Source: Volutella citrinella (lineage: Eukaryota; Ascomycota; Sordariomycetes; Hypocreales; Nectriaceae). Taken from it: a DNA stretch of 64,000 nt. The notes beneath the pieces were generated by a model that did no database searches, was not told the DNA's origin, and worked only from the letters and a program-made list of their open reading frames with translations. The DNA is taken from positions 4,216,001 to 4,280,000 of the forward strand of contig JAWZSP010000001.1 in NCBI GenBank assembly GCA_034401135.1. Reading direction: 5' to 3'. This document shows, in pieces, positions 34,262 through 43,615 of the stretch (the first letter of the stretch is position 1; every line of letters starts with the position of its first letter). The translations under genes and the position numbers were made by a program.

Positions 34262-35269
34262 CTAGAAGATCTTGCTCAACACCCGCGACACATTGGCAGG
34301 CTGCTCCTCTACCTCGTTTCGCTTCTTCGCGAGCGGCACCTGCTTGAAAGATACATGCCTCGTCTCCTCGTCCTTCGACCCCCCCTCTTCCCCGGCGACG
34401 GCAGCAGCCTTTCTCTTCTTCGCCTTGGCCTGCATGCCGTCGAGCATCTTGGCCTTCTCCACGTTGCGCACAAACTCCTTGTTCTCCTTGGTCGTCTTGC
34501 TGATTTCGGCACGCATGCGGCTGTCCCGCTCCGCATTCTCCGCCGCAATCTGCTCCGTCAGGTTGTGCCACTTGAAGCCCTTGAGGTAGAGCAGGTTCCA
34601 GATGTCGTCGCGGTAGTAGCTGCCCTTCTTTCCGCCAATCGGCCGCGCGTTGAGAAGCTCGGCGACGGCCTTGGCCTCCTTCTTGCGCACAAACTCGACC
34701 CACCCCTCCGTGTATGACTTCTTCTTGTTGCCGCCGGCGCGGACGCGACGCGCATGCGATGCGGGATCCTCAGGCGCCAGGAAGATGCGGTTGATTGTGC
34801 CGTAGGGTTCCAGTAGTGAGCGCAGCTTGATAGGCTTCATGAAGGGAGGTATGCGAGACAAATACACGACGCCAGACTTCTTGATGGCTGCCTCGGAGGC
34901 TACTAGGTTCTTCTTGATCAGGGGGCGTGTAATGTCGGGTAGGTCGGCTGTGAGTTCGACGTCTTTGGCTGTGCGCTTCGACTTTTTCGGTCTCTCGGGG
35001 CTTCCATCTTCTACATTGTTGTTGGGATGGGCCTCTTCGGCCTCTTCGGCGTCCTCTGCGTCCTCTGCTTGCTCTGCTTCCTTTTCAGCTTCGTCGTCGC
35101 TGGCATCCTGTTCCACGTCGCTGCCGAAATCGTCGTCTGAGTCGTCGAGCTTCCGCCTCTTCGCACTCCTGCCACCTTTCCTTAGGTCTTCTTCTGAGTT
35201 GTATCCCACATCATTCTCATCCTCGCTGTCCACCGTGTCTAGGAATTCGTTCTTCTTCTCCGGCGCCAT
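34262..35269 (-). CDS. ESF2: Pre-rRNA processing factor Esf2 (ABT1 family)
   Basis: Nucleolar RNA-binding protein of the SSU processome that in yeast stimulates the helicase Dbp8 during 18S rRNA maturation. Single exon, 335 residues. Order: an acidic N-terminus with long Glu/Asp and Ala/Glu runs (about 1-90); a basic patch (RPKKSKRTAK); an RRM at about 133-235 starting GVVYLSRIPPFMKP, with the family-specific insertion GGNKKKSYTEGWVEF; the conserved ARPIGGKKGSYYRDDIWNLLYLKGFKWHNLTEQ block; then a basic helical tail. This domain order and length match Esf2/ABT1. It lies in tandem behind the 60S export gene NMD3, 384 bp apart, both on the minus strand. Confidence 0.93.
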   Translation of the reverse strand: MAPEKKNEFLDTVDSEDENDVGYNSEEDLRKGGRSAKRRKLDDSDDDFGSDVEQDASDDEAEKEAEQAEDAEDAEEAEEAHPNNNVEDGSPERPKKSKRTAKDVELTADLPDITRPLIKKNLVASEAAIKKSGVVYLSRIPPFMKPIKLRSLLEPYGTINRIFLAPEDPASHARRVRAGGNKKKSYTEGWVEFVRKKEAKAVAELLNARPIGGKKGSYYRDDIWNLLYLKGFKWHNLTEQIAAENAERDSRMRAEISKTTKENKEFVRNVEKAKMLDGMQAKAKKRKAAAVAGEEGGSKDEETRHVSFKQVPLAKKRNEVEEQPANVSRVLSKIF

Positions 35270-35311
35270 GGCTACCGAATCTTTATGGCATGAAGAGAAA
35301 AAAGTATTGGT

Positions 35312-35322
35312 GATAAGATAAG
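35312..35322 (+). promoter_or_regulatory. Double GATAAG site upstream of ESF2
   Basis: GATAAGATAAG, two overlapping GATAAG units 5 bp apart. The same 11-mer is found at 35605-35615 (inverted) and 61569-61579, each in a promoter position. GATA-type zinc-finger proteins bind such sites in fungi; binding here is inferred. Confidence 0.4.
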
Positions 35323-35604
35323 GACGGTGGGCCCGTTGCGAAGTAACCGATGCTAGCTCAGTGTCATGTGACTTCTCAATAACAGAAGCTTGGTTCCTGT
35401 CACGATCTCGACCGTCTCAGTCGGCAGCCGGGGTCAGGTGGCTATCTATCAAGTAAAATTATTGATTTAGCTGCCTTGTACAATTTCTTGAATGCAGTAC
35501 TGCCTTAGCATTCTTGACAATGGCACCAGCCCGTTGCCGGTCGTTCCTCTAATCAATTGGTTGGCTGTCATAGTGTGGATCATGGCAAGTACCGGTGCCG
35601 GCTT

Positions 35605-35615
35605 CTTATCTTATC
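35605..35615 (-). promoter_or_regulatory. Double GATAAG site upstream of aldehyde dehydrogenase
   Basis: Inverted copy (CTTATCTTATC) of the same 11-mer, 183 bp before the dehydrogenase start codon. It could also serve ESF2 on the other side. Confidence 0.35.
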
Positions 35616-35797
35616 CGCACCTATGATGGATGGCGGGGTGAGGCGAATCGGCTCTTGGTGACGTGGGGCGGCCGTGGAGCTATATCATCTCCCAAGCGGC
35701 GCATCACCATCCACTCGCTTTGCTCCTCTTCAAGATCATTTTTCCGAGAGGAAGCAGTTTCATTCGTCAGTTCCTGTCTTTGATATACTCGCCCACC

Positions 35798-37318
35798 ATG
35801 TCTGTTGAAGTCATCACCACCATCTCCCCGACCACCAACGAGGGCATCATCACCCGGAATGGAGTTTCCGCTGCCGACTTGGATCTGCTTCCCAAAGTCG
35901 CCACAGAGGCTTTCGAAAAGTTCCGAAAGACTTCTCTAGAGGAGAGGCGGGAAATCGTCCGCAAGTTCCTCAAGGGCCTGGACGCAAAGCAGGATGAGCT
36001 CGGACAAGAGCTGACCCTGCAGATGGGTCGCCCGATCAACTACACCCCGAAGGAGGTCGCCACCGCCGTCAAGCGGGGTGAGTATCTGCTCAAAATTAGC
36101 GAAGAGGTCCTCAAGGACACCGAAGGGGAGGCTGAGAAGGGATTCAAGCGCTTCATCCGAAAGGTTCCCGTCGGCCCTGTTCTCATCATCTTTCCCTGGA
36201 ACGTAAGTGCTCGGTGCTTCTCGTCTCCTGTCAGTTCCCACAGCTCATATGCCCGCCTGGCCAGTACCCTTATCTTTGCCTCATGAACGGCCTTATTCCG
36301 GCCATCTTGGCCGGTAACTCCGTCATTATCAAGCCCTCCCCGCAGACTCCTACTGTTGCAGAGCGCGTCGCAGAACTCTTTGCCGACGCTGGCCTCCCTC
36401 AGGGGGTTTTGCAGTACTTCCACTGCGGCTCTCCCACCGTCATGGAGACCATCGTACGGGACCCTCGTATCGCCCATGTCACCTTCACTGGCTCTGTAGC
36501 TGGTGGCTTGTCCGTGCAGAAAGCCGCAGCTGACCGCTTGGTTGACGTCGGACTGGAGCTGGGTGGCAAGGACCCAGCCTACATCCGTGCCGATGTGGAC
36601 ATCGACTGGGCCGCTGAGGAGATTGTAGATGGCGCCGTCTTCAACTCTGGGCAGAGCTGCTGCTCGTTGGAGCGCATCTACGTGGATGAGGCAATCCACG
36701 ACCCTTTCGTCGAAGCCGTCCAGAAGGTGCTAAAGGGCTACAAGGTTGGAGACCCTTTCGACAAGAGCACCCACGTCGGCCCTATTGTCTCCAAGGCTTC
36801 CAAGCAGAAGCACGAGGCTCACATCAAGGACGCCCTTGAAAAGGGTGCCAAGGATGCCACCCCCGGAAATGACACATTCGACAACCTACCTCCAAAGGGC
36901 AACTTTGTGAAACCAACCCTACTAACCAATGTTGACCACTCCATGCTAGTCATGACCGAGGAGAGCTTTGCGCCCATCATCCCTGTACACAAGGTCAAGG
37001 GCGACCAGGAAGCCATCAAGCTCATGAACGACAGTGAATTCGGACTGACGGCCAGCATATGGACCGAGGACACAGCAAAGGGATATGAGCTTGCTGAGGA
37101 AGTAGAGGCGGGTACCGTATTCGTCAACCGATGCGACTACCCGAGCCCGGTACGTTCAGATGCAATAATTGTATCAGCACAATATACTAACGGAAACATT
37201 ACAGGATCTCGCATGGACCGGCTGGAAGAACTCCGGCAAGGGCCAAAGCCTGAGCAAGTTCGGCTTCGAGCAGTTCGTCAAGCTGAAGAGCTTCCATCTC
37301 AAGGACTACCCTAAATGA
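35798..37318 (+). CDS. NAD(P)-dependent aldehyde dehydrogenase
   Basis: Exons 35798-36202, 36265-37149 and 37205-37318; all joins in phase 0; 1,404 nt, 467 residues. The aldehyde dehydrogenase fold is complete: FPWNYPYLCLMNGLIPAILAGN spans the first join; TFTGSVAGG contacts the cofactor; the general base is Glu233 in LELGGKDPAY; the catalytic Cys is C267 in FNSGQSCCS; TEESFAPIIPV and the C-terminal SKFGFEQFVKLKSFH follow. No signal or targeting peptide is visible, so probably cytosolic. The length and motifs resemble fungal proteins annotated as succinate-semialdehyde or general aldehyde dehydrogenases; the substrate is not determined. Neighbours give no pathway hint. Confidence 0.87.
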
Positions 37319-39754
37319 TCGGTCCTATATAACAGACTCTACAAAGCATAGCTACTAGCCTCGTGGCGTGCATAAATAGAAATTCACGGGTTCCATAACG
37401 GCAACGGCATTGATTGATTCCCGGTTAAAGATACTCGGGAAGACCCCCGACATGGTATCACAGAGACTTCAATATCCCTTTCCTTGGCCACGAATCCTAT
37501 GGTCAGAATTCTGACTGGGGAATCACCATCTTGACGACATGCTGCTTCCTTCACATGGCCAATAGGGGTGACGTGGTTGTGAACTCGGTAGTGCCCTGTG
37601 TTAAGATGAATCACGTATCCCCCACATGGAGCGTTTGTAGCGGGAAGCCCATTCTGTTTAAATACGAAACGAACGAGGAATGCAAAGTCCGCGCCATAAT
37701 AACTTGTGCAAGTGGCCATCAGGTTCAAGCGCGCTGCGATATTGAGTGGTGGCGCTGTGGCTGCTGCGACAAGCCTACTGACTTAGTAGTCCAACATTCA
37801 TATGTAATATACAGTGCCCGTCAAGTCAGTATAGACTCAGTAGCAGTGCTTGTCCCAGACGGTATAGGCGTATGGGTTAGGCGATGATTCGGGCTTCAGG
37901 GAAGGGAGAGAAGCCGAGCCCGCGTCCTGATTCAGCATGTCTGTGGCATGGCGACGGGTGCGCACCAGTGTGCCGGATCTGTTGCACATGTTTCTCCAAG
38001 GCGATATTAGTACAGCTTCCCTGAGTTCCTTTTTTACCTCTGGCCACAGATTGGGATGAGAGAAGGCCTGGGCCTCCACTCAGCGACGACTGGAATCGAA
38101 GACGATGGAGAACACAACGTTTTTAGCGGGTATGTGTAAGCACCTCGCATCTGTCTCTAGCCGCATTCGTGGCATGTCCTCGTATGCGTGAATGATGGTC
38201 CGGCTACAACACCGACGCACCGTGAAGTCGCCGTGATAGTTCGTCGATTATTCACGATGGCACCGTAGCTATTTCCCTGCATCAGGTTCACCAAGGTGCG
38301 TGAGATGCGCATCCGTCACACGGGTCCGATATGTCTCAGCTCGCCTGCTGTGCCGCAGGGGCGAGGGAGGAAGATACGACGAAGCCGGCTGCAGGTGTCT
38401 CAGTGCTGACAGGCGGGCGGCTCTGCGTCTCTCGTCGCGTGCTCTCACTCGTCGACTCGCTTAAGGCTCCCGGCTCCCTTTCGACGAACGAGGCAACGCC
38501 GCGGACTGGAATTCCAACGTGTCGGAACGTCATTCCAGGAAGCTCCCAAAACGCAGCCCAATTCCGGTCGGCGGACAGGCTCCATCTCATTAACAGACGC
38601 AACCGTGGTCATCTGATTGCAGCTCATGGACGAAGCCAGCCAGGGAGATGGAGCCGCAGTCGGCATAGGCGAGCTGGCGGTGCTGGTGTAGGAGGGCAAG
38701 GTAACGCGATGAATGGATGCTGGGTGCGGACGAAAGTGGGCCTGACCAGCGCGGTACCTCCGAACGTCAATCAATCAATCGATCAATCAATGCCAGTGGC
38801 ATCCCGCCGCGTAAATTACTTAGGCACAGGTATCAGGCACGGGGTATCAATCGTTTCTAAATAATTGTCTATATGAATCCCACCGTCCCAGGTCCCCAAG
38901 CTATTCTCGTCCTTGCGCAGCCTACTAATTCTTTCATCATCACGCAAAAACAGGTCGTTCATTCATCCTTCCTTCCTTCCCCCCCATCCTTTCTTTCCAG
39001 TCCCTCATTCTTGCCCCAGCTGTGCCGCCGCTGGTGCTTCGCTGCATCCCATTCCTCCTGTCGAAGGGTCCCGCTCCTTTGAAGCAAACAACAGCCAACC
39101 AAGACTGCCCACGCCACCACCACAACCACCAGCCAGACTTGACAACCTCGAATTTGTCTGCCTTGGTTCCCTCTCTGCCCATCATCTCCCATCTTTGTTT
39201 TTCTACGTCCGGTCCGATCCTTCTTTTTAACCGATGACTGGATGACAAGGTGTCTGCTGTCAAACCACAAGATCCCTCCCAGCCAAAGTGCACGTTTCCG
39301 CCTTGTCTGGATCCGAGCGTCTTGCATCGCATCCATCCGCCTCCGCCTCACTGGCTACGTGTAGTCCAAACATCCTGGCCGGCATTCCTGCACACTTCTT
39401 TGTTGTGCCCGACCATTCACCCACCCCCCTTTAGAGCATCCTCCGCTTTTTCTCACTGCGCCGCCGTGCGACTTCGTATAATATCCATCTGCCACGCATC
39501 CGCCTCCGCAGCCTGTCTCGGTCTTCTTCAATTCCGTCTCTCGGTCTCGACAGATTGCTCCCAAGAAGCATTTGCACTTTGGCCCTTTCGAACAGCGCCC
39601 AGATCCGCGTCTGCCGTCCTGTTCGCTCTTCGTATCGTCGATCCCAATGTGCGCCGCTATCATCCAGCCCACCGCCCGCGCAGAGCGAGACCGCCTCTCT
39701 CAGTGCATCCCCACTTCATACACGCTCGTCGAATCTAGAAGCCCTCGCACCAGA
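37319..39754. other. Spacer and CT-rich leader before the CRIB-motif gene
   Basis: 2,436 bp. The first part holds the 3' UTR of the dehydrogenase. An AATC tetramer repeat sits at about 38767-38790. From about 38950 the plus strand is strongly C/T-rich with CCTT repeats (about 38966-38984), as in leaders of fungal genes, and runs to the next start codon. The candidate open frames lack recognisable domains. Confidence 0.45.
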
Positions 39755-40326
39755 ATGCAGCTCTCTTCCAACGTCCGCACTCTGTGCGCTCGATTCCAGA
39801 CCATCTTGCGACAGCGCCGCCGGAAGGAAAACCGGGCCGTGTCCATGTCTATTGTATGTGCATGCTTTGATTTCCTTGATTACACATCGGGCGAGTGTCA
39901 TGAGCGACCAAGCCGCTAGCACCCGTATTCCAGTGAATCTCTTGGACTAACACGCTTCTCTCAACTAGTCAGCGCCATTCAACTTCAAACACGAGCGTGT
40001 CGAGCTACCGGGCATTTCCAGCGACGAGTAAGTCAAGCATATACGTAACAGTCTACCGCTGCTCCTACAGCTGTCGGCGTCGGCTGTCTCTCTGCTGCAT
40101 GTCTCGCGTCTCCCGACTAACACGTCCCCTCAGGATCTCACTTCTGCAAGAGAAGGCAGCAGCCAGCCGCATCGGTATTGCAGATCCAACCGCGCCACGA
40201 AGTCACCGTCCGACACGCTCCCAGACCATCACCTCGTCCCAGTTCTTGCATTCAGTGCGGCCACCCATCATGACGAGTCTGGTAACGCGGCGTCCTGTCA
40301 CGGCTGACAGCATGCACAGCGTGTGA
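39755..40326 (+). CDS. Small CRIB-motif protein, possible Cdc42/Rac effector
   Basis: Three exons, 39755-39853, 39969-40027 and 40134-40326, joining to 351 nt and 116 residues; all introns are GT-AG (115 and 106 nt). A basic N-terminus (FQTILRQRRRKENR, about 14-27) is followed directly by ISAPFNFKHERVELPG at 33-48. This matches the first half of the CRIB consensus (I-S-x-P-x(2)-F-x-H); the closing H-V-G is not kept. A short conserved-looking helix (DEISLLQEKAAASRIGIAD, 52-70) and a Ser/Thr/Arg-rich tail complete it. The CRIB motif is formed only after splicing, because intron 1 falls between Ile33 and Ser34. The layout resembles animal CDC42 small effectors (short, basic patch plus CRIB). Function inferred, not shown. 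Confidence 0.66.
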
Positions 40327-41026
40327 GGGCGGGGCTGTGTTGGCCCTCTCACCGCAGCGGCCGCTTCTCTTTTTTTTTTTTTTTTTAGAAACAGTGGGAG
40401 ACGCATGTCAGCTGAAAACTGGACTTTCGAAACGCGTGTGTTTGCATTGACGAGCGGCATGATTTCTGAATTTCATTGGAGTAATTATTTAGCGGGCCTT
40501 CTTTTTCACGTTGGGAATGGGGGGCGCATCAAGACACGGCACACAATGGCCTGGCAACAAGGCCAGCAAAAGGAGGTAACCAACCATTCACCCAAGTAGA
40601 GTACTTACAGATCTATACTTGGGGTGTGTGGTATTGGGACTTTGGCAAAAATCTTTTTTATGGCATCAGCCTCCCTCTCGCTGACGCAGGCTGTGATACC
40701 TTCTCTGATATCACATTACTTAGTAGATCATATCATATCATATCCCTGTGGGATTGTTCTTCTGCTCATCATCTCGGCCGTGTTTCTCCTTGCCCGCCCG
40801 TGTTTCATCAGGATCGATCGATCAGTGGACCTTGCTGTCGGCGTCACTCATGTTCACGTCGTCGGGCTCCATAGTCAATAGTTTCACTGGGGAGTTTGGG
40901 ATTTTGCTTGCTTTTCGCTGATCTGCGACTCCACCTACTCGCACCAAGGCGCCGTATCCATAATGCGGCATCCTGGTTCACGCTCGCGTCTGTCTGGGCA
41001 GAATTTGGCCGACAGTCTGACACGGT
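40327..41026. other. Convergent 3' spacer CRIB gene / ERG8
   Basis: 700 bp between convergent stops. It begins with a T17 run at 40370-40386, is less GC-rich than its flanks, and shows no gene. Confidence 0.45.
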
Positions 41027-42479
41027 TCAGATCCAACCCGCATACAGGTCCAGGGCCTCGGGCCGGACGCCCTCCATCTCGCCCTTGACGGCCAGCAACT
41101 TGACCTTGGTGCCCTTGACGGCAGCCCACTCTGCGAGGAACTTCTCGACACGGGCACGCGTCTCGTCGTCGTCCTTCATCAGCAGGGCAAGGGCGTCGTA
41201 GCCACCAGCGCCGGGGACGGCACCGCCGTAGACGCCCTCGACGGCGCTCAACGCGTCAAGCAGCTCCGTCTGGCTCTCGGGCTCGATGGGCACGTCGCTG
41301 CGGGTGCCCATTTCACGAATCAGCTCTCGGACGGCGGCCAGGCGCGCGGGCAGCTGGGCGACGTCGCCGGCGGACAGGGCGGACACGAGGGCCTCGTTGC
41401 GGCTCTGCAGGTCGTCCCAGAGCGCCTTGGAGCCGGCCGGGTCGGCGGCGCGCCAGGCAAGCACCTTCTTGACCATGCCGACCGTCTGGCTGCCGCAGTC
41501 GACATCGCACATGCGCAGGGTCACGCCGGGGGGCATGCGGACCTCGTCCTTGGCGACCTCGACGTCCCACCAGCCATCATTGCCGTGGCCGCCATCCACC
41601 AGGCGAATCAGGGCGTCAGCGAAGCCAGGCGATCCGGGCTCGGGCACGTTGGCGAGCGTGCCGGGGGAGAAGCGGGTGTACCGGCAGGAGCCGTAGACGG
41701 CGGCGGCGACGTCGAAGCCGGATCCGACCTTGCCCTGGGCGGCGCAGTGGGCGGCTTGGGCGAGGTTGTGCAGCGTCTGGCGGCCCCGTGGCGAGGCGAT
41801 GTCAAAGAGGTCTCGCGGGAGGTAGTGGGCCAGGACAGCGGCAGTGAGAGAGGTGACGAGGGCGGCAGAGGAGCCGAGTCCGGTCTTGTTGGCGCCTGAC
41901 AGGGTGACGGGGAACTTGGCGAAGCGGGTCGAGGGCTGTGATGCTTCTTGCGAGGAGGTGGAGGAGGAGGAGGCGTCACCAGAGTGCGAGTAGTAGTCAT
42001 TGTCGGCCAGGATGATGAGGCGCGAAGAGGTAATGCTGTGCGAGGGACGCTGGCCGGCCACGCGGTTGACATAGGTGAGGGCGTAGCTCAGGGTGGTCTC
42101 GACAAAGGGATTCGTGCTGATTTCTGTTCCGCTGTGTGGCGCAGAGAACGAGAACGTGTGAGCCTGCGCAAACAATGGCATTCACGGGCATCATCACAAC
42201 TTACACCTGCAACTGGGTCACCTTGATGCCGCCGCCCTGCTCGGCCAGGTGGTAGCCGTACCGCCACTGCGCCCCGAGGAACTGCGGGCTGTCGACGACG
42301 ATCTCCGTCAGCTGCACGCCCGGCGTCGTGTGGATGGCACCGGCGATGACGTTGATGCGCGCGCTCAGCCCAAACACGAACCCGGCGTACTGGCGGTCGA
42401 GCACCAGGTAGCCGCCCGCGAGGAGCACCTTGCCCGGCGCCGAGACGGCCGTGGTGGGGTTATGCGACGGCGGTGCCAT
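41027..42479 (-). CDS. ERG8: Phosphomevalonate kinase
   Basis: Phosphorylates 5-phosphomevalonate to the diphosphate in the mevalonate route to sterols and prenyl groups. Exons 42479-42205 and 42131-41027 (intron 42204-42132); 1,380 nt, 459 residues. GHMP-kinase features: the N-terminal SAPGKVLLAGGYLVLD (13-28), the ATP loop SGANKTGLGSSAALV (170-184), KVGSGFDVAAAVYGS, and the C-terminal GAVPGAGGYDALALL. The donor was placed at GTAAGT, not the GTGTAA two bases before it, because only this gives QVGTEISTNPFVETTL. A poly-Ser stretch lies at about 146-152. A 30-bp AGG repeat sits upstream. Geranylgeranyl groups made downstream of this step would modify the UBL protein encoded at 10.4-11.2 kb. Confidence 0.92.
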
Positions 42480-43615
42480 GACGGGGAGCTTTCTCGGGGT
42501 ATCGCGGTGGGAGGCAGACGAGGCTCGGGCGTGGGGAGTCCTCGTACGGCGAGGGTGTCGTATCCGTAGGCTTTTGTAGTGTTGAGTCTGCAGCGATTGG
42601 GGGGTGCGAGCGCAATGGAGAGGAGGAGGAGGAGGAGGAGGAGGAGGTGAGCTCTTTAATCTTTTACATGTAGCAGCGGCGGGAAGAATCGTGAACAGGG
42701 AGCTATATGGCGGGGCACGTTCCTGACCCCTCCCCCACCAAGCCCATTATTTGCTTTGGCCGGTTTCACGCCCCGCACTGCGACATGAAGTGCCAGCATT
42801 CATACGAGTACGGGCAACAACGCTGCTGCATTTACAACTGCTCTTTAGTATCCGTATTCAAGCCCTCTGGAACTATTACTTCGTAGCACGATTCTTTCAC
42901 CCAATCAAGGCCCATGGCCGGAACATGGCGAATACCGGCCGATATCGTAGCGTGAGGATGATGCCTCATTCACGTCATGTCAACATAATCTACCATCTCT
43001 CCATCAATCATGGCATCGAATTGCGGAATACAAACTCCTACCAACGATGCCGTCTCCCCCACCACTACCAGCGGCAGTTGATGAAGCTTCCACGAGTCAA
43101 GATTTTGAAATATTCAATTGATTGAACTTGTCATATGTGCTGTGGTGGTACACGCAGCAGATCCCAGACTGTAGCGCCAGATGGTCGCCAGTCCTACTAA
43201 ATAGGTTCCCAAACCCCGGGTGAACCCGTCTCCCTCGCCTCTTTTCCCTGTCTCTCCGGTCCCCGAATATGCTGCAACTATATGTTTTCCCTTATTTAGA
43301 GTGGTGATGTGTCTATCAGGGAACACTCGGCCCTAGATCCTTTTTATCCCAGGCCAACCGTTCCCGCCAAGTCCGTTTTATAGCCCTGAAACGCCGTACC
43401 ATTCAAACAATGAGGGCCATGTGTGCCACTCAAAACATCAAAATGTACCCCGAGCAGAACAACCTTCAAACCAGGACAACGGGGTATCAATCACACTGCA
43501 TCAACAACAACAACAAAACCGCAATAACAGCACCAACAAAAGAAAAGAAAACCACACAGCCTGCTCATCAAATCAATGAATGCAGCCGTTACATCATCGT
43601 CAGGGGCCGAGCTCT
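42480..43615. other. Spacer upstream of ERG8, downstream of the PPR gene
   Basis: 1,136 bp. It contains the ERG8 promoter with an AGG repeat, and a poorly structured AT-richer region with A-rich runs at about 43495-43560 that fits the 3' UTR of the PPR gene. No gene seen. Confidence 0.45.
42617..42647. repeat. AGG trinucleotide repeat in the ERG8 promoter
   Basis: About nine perfect AGG units, 138-168 bp upstream of the ERG8 start; purine on the plus strand, pyrimidine on the coding strand. Confidence 0.8.

Larger units (their letters stand above)
35270..35797. other. Divergent promoter region ESF2 / aldehyde dehydrogenase
   Basis: 528 bp between divergent starts. The 11-mer GATAAGATAAG occurs twice: at 35312-35322 (43-53 bp upstream of ESF2) and inverted at 35605-35615 (183 bp upstream of the dehydrogenase gene). 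No further gene. Confidence 0.5.
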
